A stretch of DNA of 64,000 nt from Diplonema japonicum (taxonomy: Eukaryota; Euglenozoa; Diplonemea; Diplonemida; Diplonemidae). The stretch lies in assembly GCA_964019335.1 (NCBI GenBank), contig OZ025657.1, positions 248,001-312,000 on the forward strand, given 5' to 3'. Shown here piece by piece: positions 40,629 to 52,275 of the stretch. The stretch's first letter is position 1. Each line of letters starts with the position of its first letter. Below the pieces are notes generated by a model. It ran no database searches, had not been told where the DNA came from, and saw nothing but the letters and a program-made list of their open reading frames with translations. A program made the position numbers and the translations under genes.

Positions 40629-41110
40629 GGGAAGAAAAAAAAAACTCAAAGTACAGGACAAGCCCCCGCTAGAGGGCCGCCCTATGGGAGGGGGGGGGGT
40701 CTATCTGTTAATACTCCCCTTCTGGAGCATTGCTTTCATCCCGATCGAGGCCGTGAGCGTCTTGCGATGTCGAGTGATGCGGTCCCGCTTGTAGGCGGCC
40801 TTCAAATCCATCAGCTTGTCGTGCGTGGACTGGGTAGCAAAAATGGGCCTGGAAGCCTACAGCCGCCTTTCCTCCAATGGCGATGAGGTACTTCACCCTT
40901 TTCTGCTCGTCCGCTGGGGTTTCGCTTCTTCCGTGCCCTGCATGCTGCGTTCATCTTTACGATGAGGGCCTTGATTCTGCGTGCCCTATCTTCCAGCAGG
41001 CCTCCTAATGATTTACCGGTCGTCCATTCGAAATCAATGGCCAGCTCCACCGCCGACACCTCCGAGGTGGTATCCTTCTCCACCCAGCGCAGTTGTGACA
41101 ACCATTGAAA
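40629..41110 (-). mobile_element. 5'-truncated LINE copy with frameshifts
   Basis: C-terminal LINE coding in two frames: 41104-40811 (WLSQLRWVEKD, SAVELAIDFEWTTGKSLGG) and 40896-40708 (KYLIAIGGKAAVGF). It ends at the 3' tail with a CTCAAAG start after A10 on the plus strand. The right flank is A9 then CTCAAAT, 15 nt alike. Inactive by frameshift. Confidence 0.7.
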
Positions 41111-41262
41111 AAAAAAACTCAAATAAACATGCAAGCTCCCCGAGACGAAATCTGCATGCCCTAAAAAGGGGAAGGGGACTAGGCATCTCTCAGTTTCGGT
41201 CAAATCTCGCGACTCCTCCAAGTGCTGACCTCTTCAGGCGAGAGTACTTTTTCCCGACCAGG

Positions 41263-41296
<34 letters not shown>

Positions 41297-41298
<2 letters not shown>

Positions 41299-42901
41299 AC
41301 TGCGCAAAAAAGCCCAGCAGCTGAGAGAAGATCCCTTCAGACGTCAGGAAGAGAGGGTATTTCGGCGAGATGTGCCGCCTGTCGATAAACTCGGCGAGTA
41401 AATTGATCAAGGATCTGGTCAACGAAAACCGCCCTTTCCTTGCATGCTTAGTGCACACAAACAGCACATACAAGGCACAGGTAGGGAATGCATCCATACC
41501 ACATGACGGTACGCTATCAGGGACAGTGACCTTCCCCTCCAGCAAGGTCAGGAAAAGACCCCCTTTTGGGTTATGCGCGACTTCGCGTATACACGAAATA
41601 CAATGCCATCCCACATGCCCCACGGCACCCTGCAGCAAAACCAGGTCCCTCTCGAGAACTTCGCTAAAGGCCTCCCTGTTGCAGGCATGGTTGAACTCCA
41701 GTGTGACGACGGCCTTTTTGTTAATACGTTTATACGTGATCTCAATTCGCTTACTACCGTCCAGAGCGTTCCACCCGATCACTGCCGGCAAGGGGAGGAA
41801 CACCTCATCATACAAACTGCACTCTGGCGACATGTGTACCCCGTCTCTAGTAACGTGCAGCCACATCATCATTGGCTTGAAATCATCATTTCGTGGGATC
41901 AGAAGCGCGGCATCGCGTGCAACGGGGTTTTTCTTCCTCGTCGCCGACGCCAATAACAACGGGCCTATATTTTCAAGAGGAATATTCAGCGGTTTGGATT
42001 CGTTGTGTTTTGTGTAGCAAAGCGCTCTTCCCGAAGAGTAGAAAACTGGTTTTTCTGAATCGTTGAAACAAATCGACTGCACAATAGATGGGCTGGTCGG
42101 CCAGAAGCCGTTCATGCCATTAGTTTGTTTCTCGACACTTTGTGGTGCTGTGTTGTAAACAACTTCGATGTTGTTCTCAATGTCGATAATATTCCGGGCA
42201 ACCCCGCCCACAGCAAGGAATCTTCCGGAAGGGGAAAAACACATCCGATTACCTGTTACGTCTTTAAAGACTCTTCTGCTTCGTTTCACCCCAACATGGT
42301 GCACTTCAGTGTGTGTAACAAATGTTATTGCCACAACAACACCTCTTTCCGTGCTTGTTATCGTGTAGCAAAGCGGAATGCGGTTCTGAATGAAAACCTC
42401 GATTGGGTTTTGAAAATCAAGGTTTCTAAACACCACTACCGATACCCAATTCGGGTTGCTCTCGACAGACGTTGCAACTACCGCTGAAAACTCGTTGTGT
42501 ACTTTGCATGAAAGGACCTTCATGGTGGAAGGCAAGGTTTTGACAGAAGATTTTGAAACGCCGGTTATAAGGCGCATCCCGTTCATAAAGCAGGCCGAGT
42601 ATATTCTAGATTTGGGTTCCCAAAGTACGGGAGATTCTACTAGTTGGACTCTGTTCTCCTCGTAGTTTGCGATGCAAAGAAGCCCCTCGACCGCGAGCAG
42701 CATTTTAGTTTCCCCCGTTATGAAGTCCCCTTCGCACCGTCCCGGCAGCTTTAAAAAGTGCGTTTTTCCCGAGTTTTCGATCACTTTTACCCTCGCGTGG
42801 CCGAACATTGCTATTTTCTCGCCGCTTTTTTCCACGATAATCTTTCTAACCGGCCCGGGCTTTTCGAATGTGTACTCCGCATGCACCATATTGCCGGACA
42901 T
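41297..42901 (-). CDS. Unknown beta-propeller-like protein
   Basis: 534 residues, one exon. The sequence is a series of hydrophobic-strand/turn units (for example MLLAVEGLLCIANYEENRVQL, MCFSPSGRFLAVGGVARNI, SIVQSICFNDSEKPVFYSSG). These look like degenerate WD40-type blades in the first 320 residues, and a further beta-rich region follows (RIEITYKRINKKAVVTLEF). No clear GH/WD signature. The ATG at 42901 follows an A-rich leader. It lies between LINE copies. Function unknown. Confidence 0.55.
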
Positions 42902-43280
42902 TATTATTTTTTTTTTTTTTTTTGAAATACCCCCGCACTTTTCCTTCTCTTTGTTTTTATTTAATTTTTTTTTTTTTTTTTTTTTTTTTTTTGATTAGGG
43001 GTTGCTAATCACCGAAGAATAACAAATATGGTCAAGTTTACACGGTATACTTTTGTCGAGGAGAAAGCCGCAATTAACTCTGAGAACTTTTTTAGGTTCT
43101 GTTGGGCACATTTCCTATGGTTTTTTTTTTTTTTTTTTTTTTTTTTTTCCCTTTTTTTTTTTAAAACAAAAGTAAGGTAAAAAACACGAATCCAAAAGCC
43201 CTTTGTTGACAAGTACCGAATAATTGAAGAAAAAAGAGAAGATAATATACACCTCACCCTCCTCTCCCCTCCCAGCAAAA
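42902..43280. other. Intergenic with long T runs
   Basis: T runs at 42908-42923, 42967-42992 and 43120-43148; no gene. Confidence 0.6.
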
Positions 43281-45519
43281 AAAAAACTCATAGTAAAAGA
43301 CAATCCCACTCGAGGACAGCCTCTTGTGGTGTGAGTTCCTATCTATTAATGCTCCCCTTCTGGAGCATAGCCTTCGTTCCTATTGTCGCCTTTAAAGCTT
43401 TTCGTAGTCTCGACACGCGTTCTTTCTTGTATGTCCCTTTCAACTCCTGTAGCTTTTGCGCTGTCTGTCTTGATGCGAAGATCGGTCTCCTGTTAAAGCC
43501 TATTGCAGCCTTGCCTCCGATCGCTGTGAGCGACTTGACCCTCTTTGCCCCGTCCGCAGGGAAGGGGCGTCTTATCCGTCTCGTTCTGCACACTGCGTTG
43601 GCTCTCTCCACCAACAGCTTGATTCTGCGTGCCTTCCTCTGCATGTTGTAGACTCCCAGTGACTTACCGGTTGTCTCCTCAAAGTCGAGTGCAAGTTCAG
43701 CTGCCGAAACCTCCGAGTCGGTGTCGCCCTCCACCCATCGCAGCTCTCCCATCCATTCCAGTAGTGGTTCCCCGAATTGCTCCAGCAGTCCCACCACTGT
43801 CCCCAGCTGTGCTGTCGTCGGTACCGGGGTCACTTTGCCTGTCACTTCCCGCTCCCATGGTAGCTTCTTGTTGCCGCCTTCTGCCTGCATCAGCCCTTCG
43901 TCCCGCTTTTCCACCACCATTGCCAGGTATCGCTGCAGCTTCTCCAGGTGTTCGAACCCGTTCCCCCTTGGTAGGATGGCATGCAGCTCGAGGCAGAGCG
44001 GCCATCCCGTCCTGTCGCGCAGTGGTTCCATCTCCTCCCGTATCAGCTCCTCTCGTGCTGGCGGGCACTCGTACAGCTGGTGGCGTAGCAGTGTTACTGT
44101 GTCCGCATGCTTGGTCGGGCAGAGGTCACATTCAAATCCCGACTCGTCTTGTCCTTCATGCGCCGCTGGCTCGTCTTGATCTTCCTCTTCTTCGCTCCGT
44201 CCCTCGGACTCGTCGTCCTCATTCGTGGGGGGTACACACTTTGGTCCTGCTCTGGCATACGGACTTAGGTAGGGGATCCCTCCCGCAATTACCCTCTTGA
44301 TACAGAAAGCTAGATGGCGATCTTTAGCTGCCCTCCAGAGGTCATTCGTTTTGGGATCTGCTCCTTCCCCGAGTCCGCTGACCGTCTTCCGTTCCGTTGC
44401 TAGTGTCGCACTCCTGGCTGCCCTTACAGCCGCCCTGAAGGCGCTTCCTCGCTTGGGCCACTCAAGTTCTGTGGCTATTTCCATCTTCTCCCAGTCCCAT
44501 CCGATTCTCGGCATCCACCTGCATATCAGATTCCCCACCGGTCCCAAGGGGGTCCTCTGTGAGCCGTACCTCTGCACTATTTGTCGCACTCTCTGTCCAA
44601 GACCTGTCCTTTCCAGCGCGCTCGATATCACTTTTAGCGAGTGACAGATGACGTAGGACAACGGGTCATTGATGTGTCCTTTCAGCAAAACCGTATTCAC
44701 CGCTGCAGGCGATCGTCCTCGGAAGTGAGGCCCCCATAGGTTGCAGGTCACTCTCGTTGTTAGCTTCTTCAGCGCCTCATCACTCGGAGGAGAACGGGCT
44801 GCTGTAGAGGCACGACGGCAAGACCGATGTTCCAATCAGGTATCCTTTTGTTTCGAAGGACAGGCTTGTCCCTCCCAGCCGGTCTAGCTTGTTGGCCGCT
44901 TCCGTCGCTGGCTCGTTCCACGTCGTTCCTGTCCTGTTCGTGAACACCATCACGCCCAGTGCCTTGAACGACGTCACTGTTCTATAGGGGACTGCGACCT
45001 CTCTCCCTTTCTGTGTTACTGTCCTATCACCCAGCACTTTTGACCGGAAGCCCTTCTTCGTGCCAAACGCTACCGTTTTCTCCGGGTTAAGCTTCATCCC
45101 AGTGAGTCCGCAGAACTCCAAAGTTCCGTTTACCGCAGCCTGCAAGGTCTTCTCCAACTCTGCCAGAAGGTACGTGTCATCTGCATAGGACAGAACCTCC
45201 GTTCCAGGTGCTTCCTTCTCGATTGTCCTGATCATCACCGCCAGTAAGGCGTTTATAATGATCACCGACAGCGGGCACCCCTGGAGTATCCCATTCGTTG
45301 CTTTAAAGGTGGCCCCTATTCCTATGGGGAACTTGAATCTCCTCGAGATTTGCCCGTACATTCCTTGGAGTGCTCGTGCGATTGCTGGGTCTAGTCCCAG
45401 GGCCAGCATCAGTTCGTGCGACAATTGTTGCGGGACCAGGTCGAAGCACTTCCTGAAGTCCAATGCAAGTCCTTCTAGCGGCTCGTCCTCCACCAGTGCC
45501 AGTTCTAGCTTCGTGCATA
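43281..45519 (-). mobile_element. 5'-truncated non-LTR retrotransposon (LINE)
   Basis: Coding strand is minus. It starts inside the reverse transcriptase at motif A (LALDFRKCFDLV), has motif B region GILQGCPLS and the catalytic SYADDTYLL, then a frameshift near 44780-44835. The C-terminal frame (to 43339) has a Cys/His finger (ECDLCPTKHADTV...HQLYEC) and ends KGSINR. The 3' tail is 43281-43338. Plus-strand A runs flank it on both sides (A10 at left, A8 at right). The N-terminal domains, including any endonuclease, are missing. Confidence 0.85.
43339..45493 (-). pseudogene. Reverse transcriptase, truncated and frameshifted
   Basis: Frames 45493-44780 and 44835-43339 together read as an RT C-terminal two-thirds, offset by one frame near codons SSPFSSE/DEALKKLTTRV. 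The YADD catalytic motif is intact, but the 5' part of the RT is absent. Confidence 0.8.
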
Positions 45520-45656
45520 AAAAAAATCTAAAGAAAGTTGCACTAAACTCCCATATCTAAACAAAAAGGGGGGGGGGGGGGAAGAAGGAAATTTAAAAAA
45601 CTAACATTTCTAAAAAAAAAAAAAAACCCCTCCCACCCCAACTTCTCGCCTCCCTT

Positions 45657-45904
45657 TCAACTCGTATACAAAAACAATTCATGACCGCATCCAACAGCGA
45701 GGACGTCCTCCCGGGGGTGCGCAGCAAGATGCAGGGTCTTACTTTGGAAATCCATGTCCTTATTGTTTTTTTTTCCCCCCCTTTCTTTTTTTTTTCTTTC
45801 TTTTAAACACACCTCATAAGCTTGGGGTCGAACAGCGGCACCCCGACCTCCATGGTCGACAACTGGCCCCATGCTAGGAGCTTGCATGTTTGTTGTATAC
45901 AGCT

Positions 45905-45959
<55 letters not shown>

Positions 45960-47327
45960 ACACACCTTCGACGACCCGTCCTGACCGAACTGCACAAACT
46001 CCGACCTGTAGGACCCTGTATAAATGTCCTCGCCGCTGCCATTGGTGACAACCTCAAATCTATCAAAAACGTAGTCGTGCTCATACAGCTCCGTGAGCCT
46101 GGGCTGGATCCCATCATGAACAGGCAAGGTCCTTACTGGCGCGGCCTCCTTCCTCGCATCCCAGATATTCACATTCATGTAATCCCTCGCTATGATATAA
46201 GTCCCACATGGAGAGTACTTTACGTCAGATATGCCTGCCAGGATGGTGGAAAGGTACACGTTGGGTCCGGAGATGGGACGTGATGGAAGTGTCAGAGCAG
46301 GGCTTGTGCATGTTAGGTTTGTTCTGAGATCGTAAAGGGAAACAACGCCTTTTGAATTCGCGACGCAGAACTCCTGGGGTTGTATTGTGTGGTAAGCTGT
46401 TGCTGTGATTGTCTCGGACAACTCCTCCATCTGGTCCGGCCGTTGGTCCAAGACCCGAAGGCTTTTTTCATGGTGTCCAAGATGCCACAGCTGAACGGTC
46501 AGGTCATCGCTGGTTAGAAAGTTTTCCCTATTCGCCGAGCACGAGATGGAATTAACGTGGTACTCATGGTCGGCAGCAAAGACCTTCATTTCCTTGTGCC
46601 ATATTGTCGGGGAGCCACGTTGGATTCCCGGGAATTTCAATGAATTCCAGTCTTCTAATATTGCCGCCACAGGCTCGTATTCCTCAACAACAGCATGTGC
46701 CCTCTCCCAGATTTTCCACATTTTAATGGTTTTGTCGTTCGCCGTTAGGAAGAACAGGGAGCCGTTCCCGAGGTCGATGAACTTCAACACGTTCACCTTC
46801 GCCTCGATTTCCGTGGAGTTGAGCGTGTCAAGCTGGGGTTGGTACGCATCAACAACGTCGACTAGCGTGTAGCCCAAGGCAGAAGGAGAAGCGTCATGGT
46901 TAGGAGTGAGGGATGCAAGGCGTTTGTTTGACCTACAGAAGATGTAACACCTGCCTGCACGGTCCCCGTAGGCCATGTGATCGCCCGTTGAGTCGAATGC
47001 CACGCATGAGATGGAAGGTGGAAGCTCCTCTGACCCGGTGTCGTATTGCTCCTTCGTTGCTGCGTTTGTGATCATTTGTTGTATTTTGAGCTCCACATCC
47101 GTTCGAGACGAGCGCCGCAGGTTATCTCTCAACGCAGTGGGGTCTCTGTATCGGTTCGTTCCAACCGGTTTCGTCACCACCCCACCCACTGCCCCCGCTT
47201 CCCTGCTCTTCCCCACACTTTGCTGCGGATCGCTTGCCCCCCTCTGCCTCGGAGCCGGAGGCGACGTCGTCCTCCCCGTTGGGGTGTTTTTTTTCACAGG
47301 TTTGACGGCCTTTGGTTTCGCCGACAT
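45657..47327 (-). CDS. PP2A regulatory subunit B55 (PR55)
   Basis: Three exons: 47327-45966, 45902-45813, 45758-45657, giving 517 residues. WD-repeat B55 signatures run throughout: ISCVAFDSTGDHMAYGDRAG, LNSTEIEAKVNVLKF, FFLTANDKTIKMWKI, HVNSISCSANRENFLTSDD, MEELSETITATAYH, ISDVKYSPCGTYIIARDYM, YEHDYVFDRFEV, and the C-terminal KTLHLAAHP. B55 directs PP2A to substrates in mitosis and signalling. The first intron is 63 nt, GTGTGTC plus 53 A plus CAG; the second is 54 nt. Start ATG at 47327 follows AAAAGAAA; the longer open frame upstream is poly-basic leader. Confidence 0.88.
45903..45965 (-). other. Intron made almost wholly of poly(A)
   Basis: Read on the coding strand: GTGTGTC, then 53 A residues, then CAG. 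Splicing keeps the frame inside B55. No pyrimidine tract and no branch-point-like sequence except the A run. Confidence 0.75.
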
Positions 47328-47597
47328 TTTCTTTTTTTTCTTCTTCTTTCTGTTCTCTGCCCTCCCTTCCCCTCCTCCTTTTGTTTTATTTCTTTTTTTT
47401 CTCCTTTTAAAGAAAAAGCTACGAGAAGGGGGGGGGGGGGGGGGGAACAATGAGCCGAGCTAAGGCGGTTTCTATTTCTATCTGTATCACAGTGTCACGT
47501 TATGTTAAGAGAAATAAAAACATAAAAAAGAGAGACAGAAGTAAAAAATGGAATACAAGTATATGGGCGAACGATAAGAGTATAAGAGAGGGGGTCG

Positions 47598-50500
47598 CTA
47601 ATTGCTCGTCCCACTGCGCGTGGATGCCTGGCTGAGACGTTGCGTTGAGCGACGAGACAGTCTGTCGCTCATGCCGACGGCGCTGGTGCTGATGAGGGAC
47701 GAGGCTGCGAGCTCTTTGCCTGCTTCGAGCTGGTGGCGCTCGAGGTCATCTGCAAGGGGGTCGAGGAGGAGGTCTTGTCCACCGGGACAGTACTGTTGGC
47801 GCTCAGGGAGGATGTCGGGCATTTCAGTTGTGTTGTGAGTCTGACGGAGAGGACGCTCTGCACGCTCTTCCCACTTTTTCCACGAAAGGTGGTCCCACGC
47901 CCATTGACACATCAACACCCTATCATATGACAGAACAAGGTGCTCTAGCTCTATACGTACTGCATTGTACTCAGGAAGTTTGTCGACTTCGTGCTCTGTA
48001 AGGCACCGGTCCATTTCGCTCAGCGTCCATTCCACGGAATCATTCCAGTCGTATTCGTCCTCGTCCCAGTTTCCCCAGTTTGTAATCTCGGACCGCCCAT
48101 CGGTTCTGTCCTTCACATCCAGGGCCGCTGCGATGGAGAACACCTTCGCCAATGTCGTCCCATGGGCTTGTGTTGCTGACTTGTAAAAGATCAGATACTC
48201 CAAGTGGTCCTTCATCAAGGCGTAGTTCTTTACCTTCCCCTGCTCGTACAGCTTGTACGTCCTTAGAACCAATGACAGCTTGTCGCATGGTTCACATGGC
48301 AGTCTCAGACACGTGCGTTTCTCCTCCAATTCCGTCACGACCTTGATTTGATATCGGATGCGTTCCATCTGAGCTGCGTGCTCCATGCCCTTGCGGTCAA
48401 CTTCTCGTCCCGAGAACTTCCCTCCTCCGACATATGTTGAGCTGTTCATCGCGTCGAGTAGTGCGGTGAATTGTTGCTTCGTCCGTTGGCTGGCATAGTT
48501 CACAATGAGCGTCCTCACAGGCAGATCAAGAGAGTCATACATCTTGTGCCAGTAGTGCAACTGTACACCTGCATCCTCGACTGCTGGAAGGCCGCAGCAG
48601 GGATCTTCTCCTGGTTTCCACACTCCAAGGAGATGCAGGGATACTCCGTGGCACACATTCACCGGGGAGGAAGGACTCCTGTCCACAAGGATGAGCTTCC
48701 ACTTGTTTTCTTCCTTCGTTATGATCGCCGGTTCCGTCGTGTGGTCATAGAACGGTTGCCCGTCGCCGTGCACCGACGGCCGTCTTGTGTATGAACCATT
48801 TAGCTTAATAGCACCCCGCGCCAACCCGGACACGACGACCTCCTCGACAATAATGTCCTCCTTCCGTATGTACTGGGCACGTGTGTCGGGGTCCATAGAG
48901 GTTTCTTCGGAAGTTTGGGAGATTGAGTCTTCGTCTTCATTTAGAATATCCCCTCGTGCTTTGCGCAAGCACAGCTTGTGAAGGTACACCGATGCAAGAC
49001 AGTGAGGGGAAGATTCGGTGTCTAGTTGTACTGAACGCTTACGCTTCTTCATGGATAGCGGCGTGACGATACGTGAGTCCGCCACCACCCAACACGGGCC
49101 CTCAAGCCCAGAGATAGACTTACCACACCCAGCACACCTGAAGCAACAGCTATGGAACTTATAGTCCTTGTACGTCATTTTCGCAACATCATCGATGTCG
49201 TTCAGGATTGGAGACGGACGGGTGCACATGCTGTGCGCGCAGAAGCCCCTCTGGTACGGCTTGAATATAGCGAGCACTGGGTTGTACATCACGGAGTTCC
49301 GGAGGTACTCTAACGAGAGCCGCCACTTCCCTTGTTGCATTTTTTTCATTCGCTGGAACATCATATCCTTGTCGACGCCGCTGAAGCGCACGCTCTCACC
49401 CATGGACGCAGTGAGCACACCGATGATGCCGATGCCGCTGACCATCAGGAACACGGCGAGCACACGGGAAATGGGATTTGTGGGGACCATGTCGCCGTAC
49501 CCGATCGTGGTCACCGTCACGATGCAGAACCACAGCACGTTTTCGTACTTCCCAAAGACCTCTTGCTCTTCCTGCTCCACAAGCTTGATGATGATGCCAA
49601 GGGTCACAATAAGACCACAGATGAAAATCGCCTGCCAGACATTGTCGTAGCGCAAGATGAGCCCGAGCACGGCCTGCTGCTGCGTAACTCTGTGGTAGAG
49701 CCTGACAACACGGAACATCTAGGGAAAACATTCGAATGAAGAGGAAAAAAAGTAATACCTTTAAAATCCTCAAAACCCTAACTAGCCTCGCCACGACAAG
49801 GATGCTCAGGGCACCTGCGGTGGTCACTCCAGGGATGTCGGAAATCAAGGAAGGAAAGTCGTACCTGTTAATGACGTGATGGTCGGACGTGCAAGGAAAG
49901 CACACACCAGTTTTGAAAGCAATAGTCGCTGAAGTCTTTGTACTCGCCCTCATCACGGAAGATCCACCTGTACAATAGATCGACGAAGAAGACTGTAGAT
50001 GTGAAGAAATCAATCCATGCCATTGTGTTCTCGACACTGATGGATAGCCCGCCCTTTTCCCACATAGACGCTACCCACAGTCCCACCGACAACAGCGTTA
50101 GCAAAAACAAAAACGACTGCACTATCATCTCGCCCTGTTTTTTTTTTTTTTAATCTTCTTTTTAAATAAGTAAAAGGGGAACATACCCGCAATCCGCTGG
50201 CCCGTTGTATCTTATCGTCCAGCTCCGCCATGGCAGCGAAGAGTTCCTCTTCGCTGCAGTTTTCGCGTGTTGTTTCCCTCCATTGCCGATTGACCCATTC
50301 ATCGTAGTAAGACTGCGTGAGGTACGGTCAAAAGAAAAAAACCCCCAAATACCTTCTTTTCATGGTAGAGAGACTCTCTGTGTCGCTTTCGGTAGACGCC
50401 GACAAGGAGGCAAGAGATGATGAGGAAGAAGGAGAAAACACCCCAAGCGGCGTACAGGATGATCAAGTCGTTGACGCAGGAGCCGGGAGAGTAGCGCTGG

Positions 50501-51972
50501 TGGTTTGAACAAGATGCTCTGTCGGTGATGATGTCGCCTTCGTCGCCGATCCCGTCGTTGTCGCTGTCGTTTGTGAAGCGGTGCGACAGAGGGATGCCGT
50601 CGACAAGGTCCCACACACGGTCGTTGTCCTTGTCGAGGTCCATAAACCACAGCGAGACACGGCCGTCGTCAGGAATTAACCGTTTGTACATGACAACATC
50701 GTCCCTGGTCGCAATCTCCCCAACCTCGTCGAGAAGGGTCCCGTCGAATGTTTTACACGTCAGTATCTTCCTTCCCGAGCCTGTCTTTCCGTATATCTTG
50801 AAGGTCCAGTACTCGATCCCTTCGGAACCAATGTTCGCGACGACGCCGTCCTTCGTACCTTCGATCAACTTCACCGTTCTGGTCGTTCTCGACTCGGGGA
50901 TGACAAACACTTCTTCGTGGCACCCGAACACCGCCACTACGGCAAACCCACCAATGTCGTTGGAAACGGACAGGAAGAGCCACAACCCACCGCCCATCAC
51001 ACCACGGAGGAACCTGTACCCATCTAACTGCCACACAGACGGCGGTATGACGCATCGTTCGAGGCCTGGAAGAGTGAACGTGTAAACCACAGTACGGTCC
51101 GTTGAGCCGACGGTGGCAGGGAGCACATCCACAGTTTCATTAGACTGATACAGCATGAGGTCCGCAAAAGAGGGTGCCACAAGAACAGATGCCATGGCTT
51201 CAACGCCTTCGTTCCCGGTGGCGTTCCATAGCCTTCCAGCGTAGGCGGGGATTGATGAGTGGGCAAGGGGTTCGCTGTCGCCAGTGTCTAGGTAGTGAAT
51301 CAACACTTGAGACGTCTTGGTGTCCACATTCCACACTCCGTGGACCACCCACCACCCAACTACATATGCTTTCACAGCAAATGCGTTTGAAGGTGTATCT
51401 AGGCTGATCTTTGCCTTCCTCCAAATATCGAAAAGGTAGATCTCAGTGGTGTTGGATGCGTAGGGTGTTGTGAAAACAAGATATCTATCGTCGGCTTGAA
51501 GATCGGTAGGCTCTGTGATGCCCCGTAGGAAGACGAAGGTAGCCTCTTCCCAATTCGACTTGTAGAGTGACCACGGATCGAAGTTTGTGAACTTATACCA
51601 AGGTTCCCCTTGCGCTTTCGTGAGGTACCACCCGTTCTGAAACATGTCTGGAAAACCATCCAAAATCGTGACCCAAATATCACGGGAGCCCCCGTGTTCA
51701 AGCCCTAGCCAGACGGACCCGAACTCGGTGGCTACAAGGCTGCGGGGGCTGCTCATGAGCTCAACATTGTCATCTATATCACCTAGTACCCTACTCCAAT
51801 CCATCCCCGAAGCACCCTTTATCCTTACGTCCTGCAACTGGCTCACATCCACATTCAAGTATCCCCATGGCCGGTATGACAGTGAATTACATCGAAAATC
51901 CCATAAATGGGACGAAGTACTTTCGTCTGCTACCAGACCGTATGCCAACGCTGCCACAGCCACCGCATACAT
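47598..51972 (-). CDS. Receptor-like ectodomain fused to a voltage-gated K+ channel
   Basis: Five exons: 51972-50353, 50312-50187, 50134-49908, 49864-49759, 49718-47598, introns 40, 52, 43 and 40 nt, all in frame, 1,399 residues. Signal peptide (1-15), a beta-rich ectodomain of about 480 residues ending in a Ca-binding-like Asp/Asn region (DNDRVWDLVDG, NDSDNDGIGDEGD), and a membrane span at about 502-526. Then S1 (586-606), S2, S3, an Arg-rich S4 (ARLVRVLRILKMFRVVRLYHR region, 675-702), S5, and the selectivity filter TTIGYGD near 764-769. A LIM-like Cys/His cluster (853-945) and a long cytoplasmic tail follow. The extra span resembles S0 of BK channels. Confidence 0.82.
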
Positions 51973-52275
51973 AAAAAAAAAAGGCGGCCCTGTTATACGT
52001 TACTTCTCTTTTTACTTTCTGCAAATAGTCAGAGCGAAGGGGTGGGTGGGGGCAATGGGAAAGGGTATAATAAACATTATTTTCTTTTTTCATTTGTTCT
52101 TTTCCGGTGTGCACGGCGTTGGGGGGGGGGGGGGGGGGGTGAAGATGGGACGGTTCGCTCTCCTTGTTCTTTTTTATCAACATCTTTCTTTTTTTTTTTT
52201 TCCTTGTCAGCAGGGCGTTCACTACACTGATAAAACAAAATAGTATAAAAAGTGATGGGGGAAGACACCTTCTTG
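51973..52275. other. Intergenic
   Basis: Homopolymer-rich (G18 near 52122); no gene. Confidence 0.5.

Noticed and set aside
50010-50231. Separate channel gene starting at MAELDD (50231)
   Set aside because: The upstream gene's last exon splices in frame through this ATG; it is an internal Met.
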